Assembly (NCBI GenBank): GCA_030373505.1
Contig: JAUCYS010000012.1
Span: 43,178 to 107,177 of the forward strand
DNA from: Parasphingorhabdus sp.
GTDB taxonomy: Bacteria > Pseudomonadota > Alphaproteobacteria > Sphingomonadales > Sphingomonadaceae
Length of the DNA stretch: 64,000 bases
Reading direction: 5' to 3'
Shown: positions 24,737-32,682 of the stretch, one piece after another
How positions within the stretch are numbered: position 1 is the stretch's first letter
Layout of the letters: every line of letters begins with the position of its first letter
Position numbers and translations under genes: made by a program
Notes under the pieces: generated by a model
Database searches by the model: none
Told to the model about the DNA's origin: nothing
What the model saw: only the letters and a program-made list of their open reading frames with translations

Positions 24737-25393
24737 CTATTCGCGCAGCGCGCTCAGCGCCGCACCGGCGGCAAAGGGGGTGATCGCGACCAGCAGCAGC
24801 GAGATCGCGGCGAGAAACATGAGCGCGCTGCTCCCCTGCGCCGACAGGCTGCCGGCTCCGAAAATCAGCAGCGGAATCGCCAGCGGCACCAGCAGCAGTC
24901 CGCCGAGCGCGCCCGCGCCTTTCAGACCGGCGGTCAGCGCCGCGATCATCACCGCCAGCCCGGCGAGGGCAGGGGTCGCGATCGCCAGGCTGGCCAGCAG
25001 CGTGCCCAGCGCAGCGCCTTCCAGACCCATCAGTCCGCTCGCCAGAAAGGCAGCGAACAGCAGCGGCGGACCAAAGGAAAGCCAGTGCGAAACGAGCCGC
25101 GCCGCAGCCAGGATTTCATCCGAAAAACCGCGTGCAATCAACTGATCGTGAAAGCCATTCTCCAGATCGGGCTGAACCAGCCGGTCAAGCGGCAGCAGCG
25201 TCGCCAGCAGCGCCGCGATCCACAATATCCCGCCGCCGGTCTGCAGCAGCAGATCGCGGTCCGGTCCCACCGCAAAGGGAAACAGCGTCGCCGCCGACAG
25301 ATAGAATATCACCGGCAGCCAGGTCCCGCCGCTGGCATAGCTTTGACGCACATCGCGCCAGATGATCGTGGCGATCGCGCGGATCACAAACAT
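24737..25393 (-). CDS. ccmB: Haem exporter membrane subunit CcmB
   Basis: CcmB is the membrane component of the CcmAB ATPase of cytochrome c maturation, which releases holo-CcmE in the periplasm. The 218-residue protein has six hydrophobic segments and the family motifs WRDVRQSYASGG near the N-terminus and LDRLVQPDLENGFHDQL in the first loop region. Its start overlaps the end of ccmA by 10 nt, the usual ccmAB coupling. Other ccm genes (C, D, E, F, G, H) are not in the window, so the set is split in this genome. Confidence 0.9.
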   Translation of the reverse strand: MFVIRAIATIIWRDVRQSYASGGTWLPVIFYLSAATLFPFAVGPDRDLLLQTGGGILWIAALLATLLPLDRLVQPDLENGFHDQLIARGFSDEILAAARLVSHWLSFGPPLLFAAFLASGLMGLEGAALGTLLASLAIATPALAGLAVMIAALTAGLKGAGALGGLLLVPLAIPLLIFGAGSLSAQGSSALMFLAAISLLLVAITPFAAGAALSALRE

Positions 25394-26010
25394 GCTTCCA
25401 ATTCTTCCAGTGGTTGCAGCTGCAGCGACAGGTCAAAGGCGATCGGCAGCGGAATATGGCTCGCCGCCAGAATGATGCCGCCACCGTCGAGATGGGCCTG
25501 CAACGCTGATCCCAGCTGCGCCACCGAATCGCTGTCGAGCCCGTTGGCGGGCTCGTCGAGCAGCCACAATGTCGCGGCCGCCAGATAGGTCCGCGCCAGC
25601 CGCGCCCGCTGCCTTTGTCCGGTGGAAAAATAGCGGACCGGCACCTCCGCCAGATGGCCGAGCCCGGCGCGCGCCATCGCTGCGCTGACCGCCGCTTCGC
25701 TCTGTCCGTCCAGCCTCGCCCAGAAGCCCAGCGCCTGCTCGAGCGGCAGATGCTCGTCCAGCGCCAGCCGGTCGTCGCATAGCGCCTTGGTTTCGGGTGC
25801 GGTACAGATGCCGGCAGAGGGCTGGAGCAGGCCGGCGACCAGCCGAAGCAGGCTGGATTTGCCAACCCCGTTGGGACCGGTGAGCAGGCCGGCCTGTCCC
25901 GGCTCAAGGGCAAAGCCGAGGCCCCGGAACAATATCCGTCCGCCGCGCACGCAGCCCAGCGCCTCGGCGAAGAGCCGATTGCTGCTTCCGGTTGACTGTC
26001 CCTCGTTCAT
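25384..26010 (-). CDS. ccmA: Haem exporter ATP-binding subunit CcmA
   Basis: ATPase of the CcmAB complex for cytochrome c biogenesis. In 208 residues it shows Walker [15 protein letters not shown], the signature region [14 protein letters not shown] (the C-loop LSxGQ here reads FSTGQ, as in CcmA), and Walker [13 protein letters not shown]. It overlaps ccmB by 10 nt and is divergent from the pterin dehydratase gene, 53 nt away. The product of the pair is cytoplasmic-face ATPase plus membrane subunit. Confidence is high because both partners are adjacent. Confidence 0.92.
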   Translation of the reverse strand: MNEGQSTGSSNRLFAEALGCVRGGRILFRGLGFALEPGQAGLLTGPNGVGKSSLLRLVAGLLQPSAGICTAPETKALCDDRLALDEHLPLEQALGFWARLDGQSEAAVSAAMARAGLGHLAEVPVRYFSTGQRQRARLARTYLAAATLWLLDEPANGLDSDSVAQLGSALQAHLDGGGIILAASHIPLPIAFDLSLQLQPLEELEACL

Positions 26011-26063
26011 CGCACAGACTTAAGGCACGAATTGGCGCGAAAGCCAAGCAAGGAGCAAGAAAT

Positions 26064-26360
26064 ATGGTAGCGCAACTGACCAATGACGAACGCAAGAAGG
26101 CTCTGAAGAAGCTGGCGGGCTGGGAATATGACCCGGAACGCGACGCGATCAGCCGGTCCTTCAAATTCGGTGACTTCACCGAAGCCTTTGCCTTCATGAC
26201 CCGCGTCGCCTTGCACGCGGAAAAGGCCGACCATCATCCCGAATGGTTCAATGTCTACAACAAGGTCGAAGTCACGCTCACCACCCACGACGCCGGTGAC
26301 GATGGTGGCCTGTCGCAGCGGGATTTGGATCTGGCCGATCTCATCGAGACCTGCCTCTAG
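26064..26360 (+). CDS. phhB: 4a-hydroxytetrahydrobiopterin dehydratase (pterin carbinolamine dehydratase)
   Basis: A 98-residue enzyme that dehydrates the carbinolamine formed by aromatic amino-acid hydroxylases so that the pterin can be recycled. The signature [21 protein letters not shown] contains the catalytic His pair, and [14 protein letters not shown] is the usual C-terminus. AAGGAG at 26050-26055 fixes the start at ATG 26064; the longer open frame from 25992 is not needed. No phenylalanine hydroxylase gene lies nearby. The stop overlaps the convergent SDR gene by 4 nt. Confidence 0.92.
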   Translation: MVAQLTNDERKKALKKLAGWEYDPERDAISRSFKFGDFTEAFAFMTRVALHAEKADHHPEWFNVYNKVEVTLTTHDAGDDGGLSQRDLDLADLIETCL

Positions 26361-27196
26361 CGCTTATTGTCTTCCTCTCCGGCCAGTACGTCGCCGAGAT
26401 TGCTGGCCAGGCTGACCGACTGCTTGCGCACCCGGCCCGGCATCCAGCGGGCGGCAAAGGCCAGTTGCTTGGCCATCTTGTTGACCGGAGTGTGGACCTT
26501 GTCACCGTGCACGGCCTGCCATGCGGCAGGCCCGATGATCGACACCGGGCTGACCATGACACCGGCGGCTTCCAGCCGTTCCTTGCCGCTCTGGTTCGTG
26601 CCCTCGACCACTTCGGAAATGATATTGGTATCGATGAATCCGGGCATCAGCGAGCGCGACTTGATGCCATATTTGCGGAATTCGATATCATGCGATTCGG
26701 CAAGACCGCGCACCGCGAATTTGGTCGCGCTGTAGACGCTGAGGTCGGCCACGCCGTAAATACCCGCTGCCGAGGCGGTATAGAGCACGCAGCTGTCGGG
26801 CGTGCTCTTCAGCATCTCGAAACAGGCACGGGTGCCGCTGATCACGCCGGTCAGATTGATCGCGATCATCCGGTCGATGGCTTCGTCGGTCATCTCCTGG
26901 ATCGGACCGCCTTCGCCAATGCCGGCATTGTTGAACAGCACATGCATATTGCCGCCGGTGACCTCGCCAAATGCGGAGACCGCCTGTTTCCATTGCGCCC
27001 GGTCGGTGACGTCCAGCCGGTGCACCGAGCTCTGGCCCTCGGGCAGAAGCGAGGCCGTTTCCGTCATGCCTTTCTCGTTCACGTCGGCAATGCCAACAAA
27101 CCAGCCCTTATCGGCGAAATAGCGACCCACTTCCCGGCCCAGGCCGGATGCGCCGCCGGTGATGAAAATTGTCTTCTGCCCGCTTTGGTAGCCCAT
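26357..27196 (-). CDS. Short-chain dehydrogenase/reductase
   Basis: A classical SDR oxidoreductase of 279 residues. [17 protein letters not shown] binds the dinucleotide, NNAGIGEGG is the structural motif, and the active site is Ser in [10 protein letters not shown] with YSATKFA (Tyr, Lys). PGFIDTNI follows. The Asp in GIADVNEKG after strand 2 suggests NAD rather than NADP. Start at 27196 is supported by AGGAGCG; an in-frame start at 27223 is weaker. A C-terminal extension of about 40 basic residues ([12 protein letters not shown]) could associate with membrane. Substrate unknown; the gene stands alone between convergent phhB and a divergent ABC transporter. Confidence 0.86.
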   Translation of the reverse strand: MGYQSGQKTIFITGGASGLGREVGRYFADKGWFVGIADVNEKGMTETASLLPEGQSSVHRLDVTDRAQWKQAVSAFGEVTGGNMHVLFNNAGIGEGGPIQEMTDEAIDRMIAINLTGVISGTRACFEMLKSTPDSCVLYTASAAGIYGVADLSVYSATKFAVRGLAESHDIEFRKYGIKSRSLMPGFIDTNIISEVVEGTNQSGKERLEAAGVMVSPVSIIGPAAWQAVHGDKVHTPVNKMAKQLAFAARWMPGRVRKQSVSLASNLGDVLAGEEDNKR

Positions 27197-27303
27197 GATC
27201 CGCTCCTGCCTCCTTATTAACATTGATGTTCATTCGACCCGTTTTTGCGACGGGCGTCAAGTGGGATTGGACATGCACGGCAAAGCGCGTCACTATATCT
27301 CCA

Positions 27304-28077
27304 ATGCCTGTCTCCGGTCCTTCCCTCAGCCTGCACCAGCTGAGCCGTCATTACGGCGCGCTTCGCGCGGTCGATTCGGTTTCGCTGGAAATCGCTGCCG
27401 GTTCGCTGGTCGCATTGGTGGGCCTGTCGGGCTCGGGAAAATCGACTCTGCTCAAGATGATCAACCGGCTGGTCGAGCCGACCAGCGGCACCATCCGGAT
27501 CGGCGATGAGGCGATCGATTCGATCGACCCCCATGTCCTGCGCCGCCGGATCGGCTATGTGTTCCAGAATATCGGCCTCTTCCCGCATATGACCATTGCC
27601 CGCAATATCGCCATCGGGCTGGAACTCGCCGGGGAGAAAGAGGACCGCAATGCCCGGGTGGCCGAGCTGCTCGATCTCGTCGAACTGCCGCAGGATATGG
27701 CAACCCGCATGCCGGATCAGCTCAGCGGCGGCCAGCAGCAGCGGGTCGGCGTCGCTCGCGCGCTGGCGACGCGCCCCGGCCTGATGCTGATGGACGAGCC
27801 GTTCGGGGCGCTCGATCCGGTGACCCGAGACAATCTGACCGGCCAGTACAAGGCGCTGCATGAACGGCTGGGGCTGACCACCATCATCGTCACCCACGAC
27901 ATGGCCGAAGCGCTCTATCTGGCCGACCGCATCCTGGTGATGGAGGGTGGCCGAATCCGGGCGGACGCCACCCCCGCCGAACTTCTGTCGGGCGATGTCG
28001 GGGCGGAAGCCGAAGCGCTTGTCGCCATTCCCCGCGCCCAGGCCGCCCATCTGATCGCTCTGGGCAAGCAAGCGTGA
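27304..28077 (+). CDS. Osmoprotectant (glycine betaine/choline) ABC transporter ATPase
   Basis: ATP-binding subunit of an OpuC/ProV-type importer, 257 residues from ATG 27304. Walker A is GLSGSGKSTLLKMINRL, with the MINRL sequence typical of quaternary-amine importers; the signature is QLSGGQQQRVGVARAL and Walker B LMLMDEPFGALDP, followed by the switch His in IVTHDMAEAL. It lacks the C-terminal CBS pair seen in OpuCA or ProV, so ionic-strength regulation through CBS is unlikely. The stop overlaps the GTG start of the permease gene (GTGA), so the two are coupled. No clear ribosome-binding site precedes the ATG. Confidence 0.88.
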   Translation: MPVSGPSLSLHQLSRHYGALRAVDSVSLEIAAGSLVALVGLSGSGKSTLLKMINRLVEPTSGTIRIGDEAIDSIDPHVLRRRIGYVFQNIGLFPHMTIARNIAIGLELAGEKEDRNARVAELLDLVELPQDMATRMPDQLSGGQQQRVGVARALATRPGLMLMDEPFGALDPVTRDNLTGQYKALHERLGLTTIIVTHDMAEALYLADRILVMEGGRIRADATPAELLSGDVGAEAEALVAIPRAQAAHLIALGKQA

Positions 28078-29615
28078 GGGAAGACTGGGGCCAGGCGCTC
28101 GCCCGCGTGCCGGAACTGCTCGCGGCGCATGTACAGCTCAGCTTTTCCGCGCTGCTGCTGGCGATGGTCCTGTGCCTGCCGCTGGCGATCTGGGCAGCGC
28201 GATCCCCGAAAATTGCCGCTGTCGCGCTCGCCGCTGCCAGCCTGATCCAGACCATCCCCGGTCTCGCGCTGCTGGCGCTTTTCTATCCCTTGCTGCTCGG
28301 CGTCTCGGCGCTGATCGGCGGCGGCATTTCCGCCTTCGGCTTTCTGCCGGCGCTGCTCGCGCTGACTCTTTACGCGCTGCTGCCGATCCTGCGCAACGCC
28401 GTAACCGGCCTGACCGGCGTCGATCCGGCGGTGGCGGAAGCGGCCGATGGCCTGGGCATGACCAGCTGGCAGAAGCTGCGCCATGTTGAGGCGCCGCTGG
28501 CCGCGCCGACGATAATGGCCGGCATTCGCACCGCGGCGGTCTGGACCATCGGTGCGGCCACCCTGTCGACGACGGTCGGCCAGCCCAGTCTGGGCGACCT
28601 GATCTTTGCCGGGCTGCAGACCCAGAACTGGACGCTGGTGCTGGCGGGCTGCCTGGTATCTGCGGCGCTCGCAATCACGGTCGATTTCTCGCTCGGGCTG
28701 ATCGAGCGGGGCATCCGCGAACGCCGCCGTCTGTGGGGCTGGGCGGGTACGGTCATCCTCGCCGCCGGCCTCGCCATTGCGACGCTGCCGCTGCTGATCG
28801 CGCGCGACAATATCGTCGTGATCGGAGCGAAGAGTTTTTCCGAACAGTTCATCCTTGCCCGGCTGATCGGCTCGCGGCTCGAGGACGCAGGCTATGCTGT
28901 CCGCTACCGGGACGGCCTCGGGTCGGCAGTGGTCTATCAGGCGCTGGCAGAGGGCGATATCGACGTCTATGTTGACTATTCCGGGACGATCTGGACCAAC
29001 CAGATGCAGCGCACCGACAGCCAGCCGAAGGCGGCGATGCTCGACACAATCGCTGAATGGACAAAGGCCAGTCATGGAGTCACGATGCTCGGTGCGCTGG
29101 GCTTCGAAAACAGCTATGCCTTCGCCGTCCGTCCGCAAGACGCCCGGCAAAAGTCTCTCAAAACCCTCGATGATCTGGCCCGGGTGTCGAGCGATTTCAA
29201 TTTCGGCACCGATGTGGAATTTCTCGAACGGCCCGAATGGCGAATGGTGCAGGATGCCTATCCGATCCGCTTCAAGGATGCGCGCGCCTTCAGCCCGACC
29301 TTCATGTATCCGGCTCTGGCCAGCGGCGAGGTCGACGTGATCTCCGCCTTTTCCTCCGATGGCCGGATCGCGGCGAACAATTTTGTCGTGCTGGAGGACA
29401 GCAAGGGCGCGGTGCCATCCTATGAGGCGATCCTGCTGCTTGCGCCCAAACGCAGCGCTGACGATAAATTCGTGGCAGCCCTGAAACCCCTGACCGGCGC
29501 AATCACGGTGGCAAATATGCGCGAAGCCAATTATATGGTCGATCGCAAGGACGACAAGAAAACTCCCAAACAGGCCGCGCTCTGGCTCGATGGAAAGGTG
29601 AAGGAACGACCGTGA
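28074..29615 (+). CDS. Osmoprotectant ABC transporter permease fused to substrate-binding protein
   Basis: One 513-residue chain carrying both remaining parts of an OpuC/ProWX-type importer. Residues about 15-215 form the permease, with five to six membrane helices and the ATPase-contact loop VAEAADGLGMTSWQKLRHVEAP. A further helix near 225-245 tethers the C-terminal periplasmic binding domain (about 250-505), which begins IVVIGAKSFSEQFILARLIG and includes YVDYSGTIWTN and SGEVDVISAFSSDGRI, all typical of quaternary-amine binding proteins. Such fusions are known in this family. The start is GTG 28074, overlapping the ATPase stop. Glycine betaine, choline or carnitine are likely substrates; specificity is not proven. 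Confidence 0.88.
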   Translation: MREDWGQALARVPELLAAHVQLSFSALLLAMVLCLPLAIWAARSPKIAAVALAAASLIQTIPGLALLALFYPLLLGVSALIGGGISAFGFLPALLALTLYALLPILRNAVTGLTGVDPAVAEAADGLGMTSWQKLRHVEAPLAAPTIMAGIRTAAVWTIGAATLSTTVGQPSLGDLIFAGLQTQNWTLVLAGCLVSAALAITVDFSLGLIERGIRERRRLWGWAGTVILAAGLAIATLPLLIARDNIVVIGAKSFSEQFILARLIGSRLEDAGYAVRYRDGLGSAVVYQALAEGDIDVYVDYSGTIWTNQMQRTDSQPKAAMLDTIAEWTKASHGVTMLGALGFENSYAFAVRPQDARQKSLKTLDDLARVSSDFNFGTDVEFLERPEWRMVQDAYPIRFKDARAFSPTFMYPALASGEVDVISAFSSDGRIAANNFVVLEDSKGAVPSYEAILLLAPKRSADDKFVAALKPLTGAITVANMREANYMVDRKDDKKTPKQAALWLDGKVKERP

Positions 29616-30136
29616 AATCTGGATTTGCATATATATTGAGAATCGCCGGTCTGGCCATGCTGCTGATGACGGCCAGCTTTTCGGTGACGGCCCGGGCAGA
29701 GGTGGCGGTGACTTTCTATTCGCACGATTTCGGCAAGAATTTCCCCCACGCCTTCTTCGTCGCCAAGGGAGAGACTTCCGATGGCAAGAAGGTCGATACC
29801 GCCTTCGGTTTTACCGCCGTCAACGTCTCGCCGACGATATTGTTCGGTTCGGTCAACGGTCATGTGAAGGCACCGTCGGCCGACTATATCGCCAGCAGCA
29901 ATCCGCATTTTACCGTCAAGGTCGATGACCGGAAATATCGCGAGCTGATGGGTGTGGTGCAGAAATGGCAGGCAATCCCTCAGAAAAGCTACAGTCTCAA
30001 CAAGCGCAACTGTGTCCATTTCATCAATGATGCGATCAAGACGCTGGACCTCAGGACCAATTTGAAAACCGCCAACTGGAAAAAACCCCGGTCGTTCATG
30101 GAAGAGGTGATGCGGCTCAACCCCTTTCTCAAGTGA
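29612..30136 (+). CDS. Exported protein of unknown function with LRAT/NlpC-P60-like His and Cys motifs
   Basis: A 174-residue protein I cannot name. A signal peptide ends near TARAE (residue 30). His46 in NFPHAFFVA and Cys134 in NKRNCVHFINDAI resemble the His and NCEHF motifs of permuted NlpC/P60 enzymes such as the LRAT group, so a periplasmic amidase or acyltransferase is possible; this is pattern similarity only. Its GTG start at 29612 overlaps the stop of the osmoprotectant permease gene, indicating coupled translation. No such protein is a known part of these importers. It is followed by an SDR gene 19 nt later. Confidence 0.72.
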   Translation: MKSGFAYILRIAGLAMLLMTASFSVTARAEVAVTFYSHDFGKNFPHAFFVAKGETSDGKKVDTAFGFTAVNVSPTILFGSVNGHVKAPSADYIASSNPHFTVKVDDRKYRELMGVVQKWQAIPQKSYSLNKRNCVHFINDAIKTLDLRTNLKTANWKKPRSFMEEVMRLNPFLK

Positions 30137-30155
30137 TCAGCGAAAGACAGCGCCC

Positions 30156-30932
30156 ATGACCGATGTTTGCATGATAATCGGCGCTGGCGCGGGGATTGGC
30201 GGCCATGTCGGCAAGCGCTTCGCCGCCGAGGGCTATCACGCGGCGCTGTGCCGCCGCAGTGACCAGCAGGGTCTCGATCAAATGGTCTCCGAAATCGAGG
30301 CTGCTGGCGGTCAGGCGTCGGGTCATCTGCTCAATGCGGTGGACGAGGGCGCAATCGAAAAACTGATCGACGAGGTCGAGGCCGATATCGGGCCGATCAA
30401 CATCCTCGTCTATAATCTCGGCGCGCAGATCGGCAACCGCTCGCTGGCCGATACACCGCTCAAGACCTTCGAACTGGGCTGGCAGATGGGTACTCTCGGT
30501 CTGTTCCGGGTGGCGCAGAAACTGTTTCCGAAGATGGCGGAGCGCGGCGGCGGCGCCCTGCTGGTGACCTCCGCCACTTCGGCGATGCGCGGCAATGCCG
30601 GACAGCACAGCCATGCCGCTGCCATGGGCGGGCGAAGAATGCTCTGCCAGACGCTCAACGCCGAATTCGGCTCGCAGAATATCCATATCGCCCATATTCT
30701 GATCGACAGCGCGGTCAACGCGCCGGATACGCTGGGCAAGCTGCTCGGGCCGGAGCGTTTCGCCAAATTGCGGGAAGCCAAGTCCAATGGCAAGGACGAG
30801 ATCATGGAGCCGTCAGCGATCGCCGACACCTATTTCCACATCGCTCACCAGCACCGTTCGGCCTGGACCTTCGAGCTCGACATGCGCGCCTTTACCGACA
30901 CCGCCTGGTGGAACCACCCGCTCGATCTCTAA
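30156..30932 (+). CDS. SDR-family protein lacking the catalytic Tyr and Lys
   Basis: A 258-residue protein with the SDR Rossmann start MIIGAGAGIGGHVGKRFAAEG and VYNLGAQIG in place of NNAG. In the active-site segment TSAMRGNAGQHSHAAAMGGRR, the positions normally held by Tyr and Lys (YxxxK) are His153 and Met157, so normal SDR catalysis is doubtful. It may bind cofactor or substrate without turnover, or use another mechanism. Start at ATG 30156, 19 nt after the exported protein gene, so it may belong to the same operon as the osmoprotectant transporter. Function unknown. Confidence 0.82.
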   Translation: MTDVCMIIGAGAGIGGHVGKRFAAEGYHAALCRRSDQQGLDQMVSEIEAAGGQASGHLLNAVDEGAIEKLIDEVEADIGPINILVYNLGAQIGNRSLADTPLKTFELGWQMGTLGLFRVAQKLFPKMAERGGGALLVTSATSAMRGNAGQHSHAAAMGGRRMLCQTLNAEFGSQNIHIAHILIDSAVNAPDTLGKLLGPERFAKLREAKSNGKDEIMEPSAIADTYFHIAHQHRSAWTFELDMRAFTDTAWWNHPLDL

Positions 30933-30970
30933 AGACTTAGAGGGGAGAGGGGGCCGCGCTGTCAGACGAC

Positions 30971-31071
30971 CGTCATTGCGAGCGCAGCGAAGCAATCAAG
31001 AGCGGCAGCCACCCGCGACCGTGGATAGACGCTCTGGATTGCCGCGTCGCCTTCGGCTCCTCGCAATGACG
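30971..31071. repeat. REP-type inverted repeat pair
   Basis: CGTCATTGCGAGC...GCAATC at 30971-30997 and its imperfect reverse complement at 31037-31071 (ending TCGCAATGACG) form a large hairpin. An inner pair AGAGCG/CGCTCT (30999-31004 with 31030-31035) extends it. This is the REP/BIME type common in Proteobacteria, lying between convergent genes where it may protect or end transcripts. Confidence 0.8.
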
Positions 31072-31084
31072 GCGGTCAATCCAG

Positions 31085-31702
31085 CTACATCACCATCACA
31101 TGATAATGGTGCCAGGTGAAGATCGCCACGGCCCCGCGATGCGGCGACCAGGCCTCGGCCATCTGCCGCACATCCTTTTCGGACGGCCGTTCCGCCAGCC
31201 CCAGAAAATTGCCGACACCGACCTGGATCGCCAGATCGCCGGCCGGCCAGATATCGGGGCGGCCCTCGGCGAACAGCAGGTAGATTTCCGCCGACCAGCG
31301 ACCGATCCCCTTGATCTGCGTCAGCAGCGCGATCGCTTCCTCGTCATCTTCCGGCAGATGGTCGAGATCGAGACCGCCGGACAGGATCAGCTCGGCCAGA
31401 CTTCTGGCATAGCCCTGTTTCTGGCGCGACAGCCCGCAGGCGCGCAGTTCGTCAAATTCGGTGGCGATCAGCGCTTCCGCCGGGCAGCTTTCGCCGAGCC
31501 GCGCTTCCAGCTTGTTCCAGACGGCTGCGGCAGAGGCCACGCTGACCTGCTGGCCGACAATGGTGCGGAGCAGGGTCTCATAGCCTGCCGGACGGATGCG
31601 CGGCTCCGGATAGCCGGACCGGGCAATGGCCGCTGCCAGTCTGGGCTCGACAGCACTGACATGGTCCAGCCCGGCTTTGATCCTTTCTTTTGATAGGCCC
31701 AT
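31085..31702 (-). CDS. DNA-3-methyladenine glycosylase II, AlkA-type HhH-GPD
   Basis: A 205-residue base-excision repair glycosylase that removes alkylated purines. The helix-hairpin-helix LLTQIKGIGRWSAEIYLLFA is followed by the catalytic Asp in PAGDLAIQ, as in AlkA. TLLRTIVGQQVSVASAAAVW is the conserved N-terminal core. Start chosen at ATG 31702 with AGGAAT 6 nt upstream; a longer frame to 31771 adds a basic tail without a ribosome-binding site. The N-terminal AlkA beta domain is absent, as in shorter bacterial relatives. It is divergent from the ferredoxin gene. Confidence 0.88.
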   Translation of the reverse strand: MGLSKERIKAGLDHVSAVEPRLAAAIARSGYPEPRIRPAGYETLLRTIVGQQVSVASAAAVWNKLEARLGESCPAEALIATEFDELRACGLSRQKQGYARSLAELILSGGLDLDHLPEDDEEAIALLTQIKGIGRWSAEIYLLFAEGRPDIWPAGDLAIQVGVGNFLGLAERPSEKDVRQMAEAWSPHRGAVAIFTWHHYHVMVM

Positions 31703-31794
31703 TGGATTCCTGTCGCCTTTTCGGCCCTTGATTCTTTTTGGCGGTCCAGACATAGCGTGCGGGATTTTCAAATAACAGTCAGTTAGGGGTAGCT

Positions 31795-32112
31795 ATGCCA
31801 ACGATTCATGTAACCGGCCGCGATGGCGAAGAAAAAGCGGTTTCCGTCGATGCGGGAATCAGCGTCATGGAAGCGATTCGCGACAACGGCTTTGACGAGC
31901 TGCTGGCGCTGTGCGGCGGCTGCTGCTCCTGCGCGACCTGTCACGTCCATGTCGATGCCGCCTGGAAAGAAAAGCTGCCGGAAATGAGCGAAGACGAGGA
32001 TGATCTGCTCGAAAGCAGCGATCACCGCGACGAGTTTTCCCGCCTCAGCTGCCAGATCGAAGTTTCGGACGAACTCGATGGCCTGAAGGTCCGGATCGCC
32101 GAAGAAGACTGA
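31795..32112 (+). CDS. 2Fe-2S ferredoxin, adrenodoxin type
   Basis: A 105-residue electron carrier. Cluster cysteines lie in [16 protein letters not shown] (C-x5-C-x2-C pattern) with the fourth in RLSCQIEV. The acidic patch [10 protein letters not shown] is typical of vertebrate-type ferredoxins that serve cytochrome P450s, oxygenases or FeS assembly. AGGGG lies shortly upstream of ATG 31795. No partner reductase or oxygenase is adjacent; it stands divergent from the AlkA-type glycosylase. The exact redox partner is unknown. Confidence 0.92.
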   Translation: MPTIHVTGRDGEEKAVSVDAGISVMEAIRDNGFDELLALCGGCCSCATCHVHVDAAWKEKLPEMSEDEDDLLESSDHRDEFSRLSCQIEVSDELDGLKVRIAEED

Positions 32113-32120
32113 ATTTCTGT

Positions 32121-32140
32121 GCCCCTGCGAAAGCAGGGGC
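32121..32140. repeat. GNRA-capped hairpin after the ferredoxin gene
   Basis: GCCCCTGC and GCAGGGGC pair perfectly around a GAAA tetraloop, 9 nt after the ferredoxin stop. No U-tract follows. A similar GGTCACCCCGGC-GAAA-GCTGGG structure lies at 49931-49956, so this is probably a second REP family that may also stabilise or end the transcript. Confidence 0.6.
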
Positions 32141-32231
32141 CCATCTCCTGCTGTCACCTCAACAAGCCGGAGCGACAGCGGGACGTGGAAATAAGCCCTT
32201 TGCGGTGACAGTTGCCACAGTCCCAAAAAAA

Positions 32232-32455
32232 CGCTGTCCTACACCCAAGGCATTTGTTTAATATCCCTCCCACTCGCGCCGAAGGCGTGGGATAGGCTCT
32301 TTGATAATTTGAATAAGCTGTTCGCATGAATGAGCGGCCTTTTTCAGTTTTGCCGAAAGGTCACACTCGGCATCCGGCTGGCGTCCAGAAAAGGCAGGAA
32401 ATCTGCGGGTTTGGGGCAAAGGTCACAAAAATTAAAAACATGCGTTTTTGTAAAG
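32232..32455 (+). repeat. Dispersed non-coding element with boxA-like sequence, copy A
   Basis: Element of about 224 bp sharing four ordered blocks with copy B at 52918-53156. Block 1, CGCTGTCCTACACCC (32232-32246), is identical in both. Block 2, ATAGGCTCTTTGATAA (32292 onward), resembles the rRNA-leader antitermination signal boxA (TGCTCTTTAACA). Block 3 is CGAAAGGTCACACTCGG (32354-32370). Block 4 is ACAAAAATTAAAAACATG to GTAAAG (32425-32455). Blocks 1 to 2 are 60 nt apart here and 59 in copy B; blocks 3 to 4 are 71 nt apart in both. No open frame is conserved, so an RNA or DNA-level role is likely. The function is unknown. Confidence 0.75.
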
Positions 32456-32484
32456 CCTGTCGCGAACTTTCAGAAAATATTGGT

Positions 32485-32572
32485 TCGCACGAAAACACAA
32501 AGCCACCAAGGATCGAAGAACCTACATATTGCCTTTGCGTCTTCCGCTTCGTGCCTTCGTGGCTTCGTGCGA
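32485..32572. repeat. Imperfect inverted repeat of CACGAAG-type units
   Basis: TCGCACGAAAACACAAAG (32485-32502) and a right arm ending CTTCGTGGCTTCGTGCGA (32555-32572) can fold back on each other. The right arm repeats CTTCGTG-like units three times. It lies directly after repeat copy A and before the convergent lipoprotein gene. The rest of the 570-nt gap (32113-32682) holds no supported gene. Confidence 0.55.
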
Positions 32573-32682
32573 GGCCAATACGCCCTCTCGCCCCAGCCGG
32601 GCGCGCAAAACCGCTCATGGGCCCCAAGTTTGACGAACTTTGGAAACTGTCTCGAAGGGCGAAGCGGTCGTATGCCTCGCTT

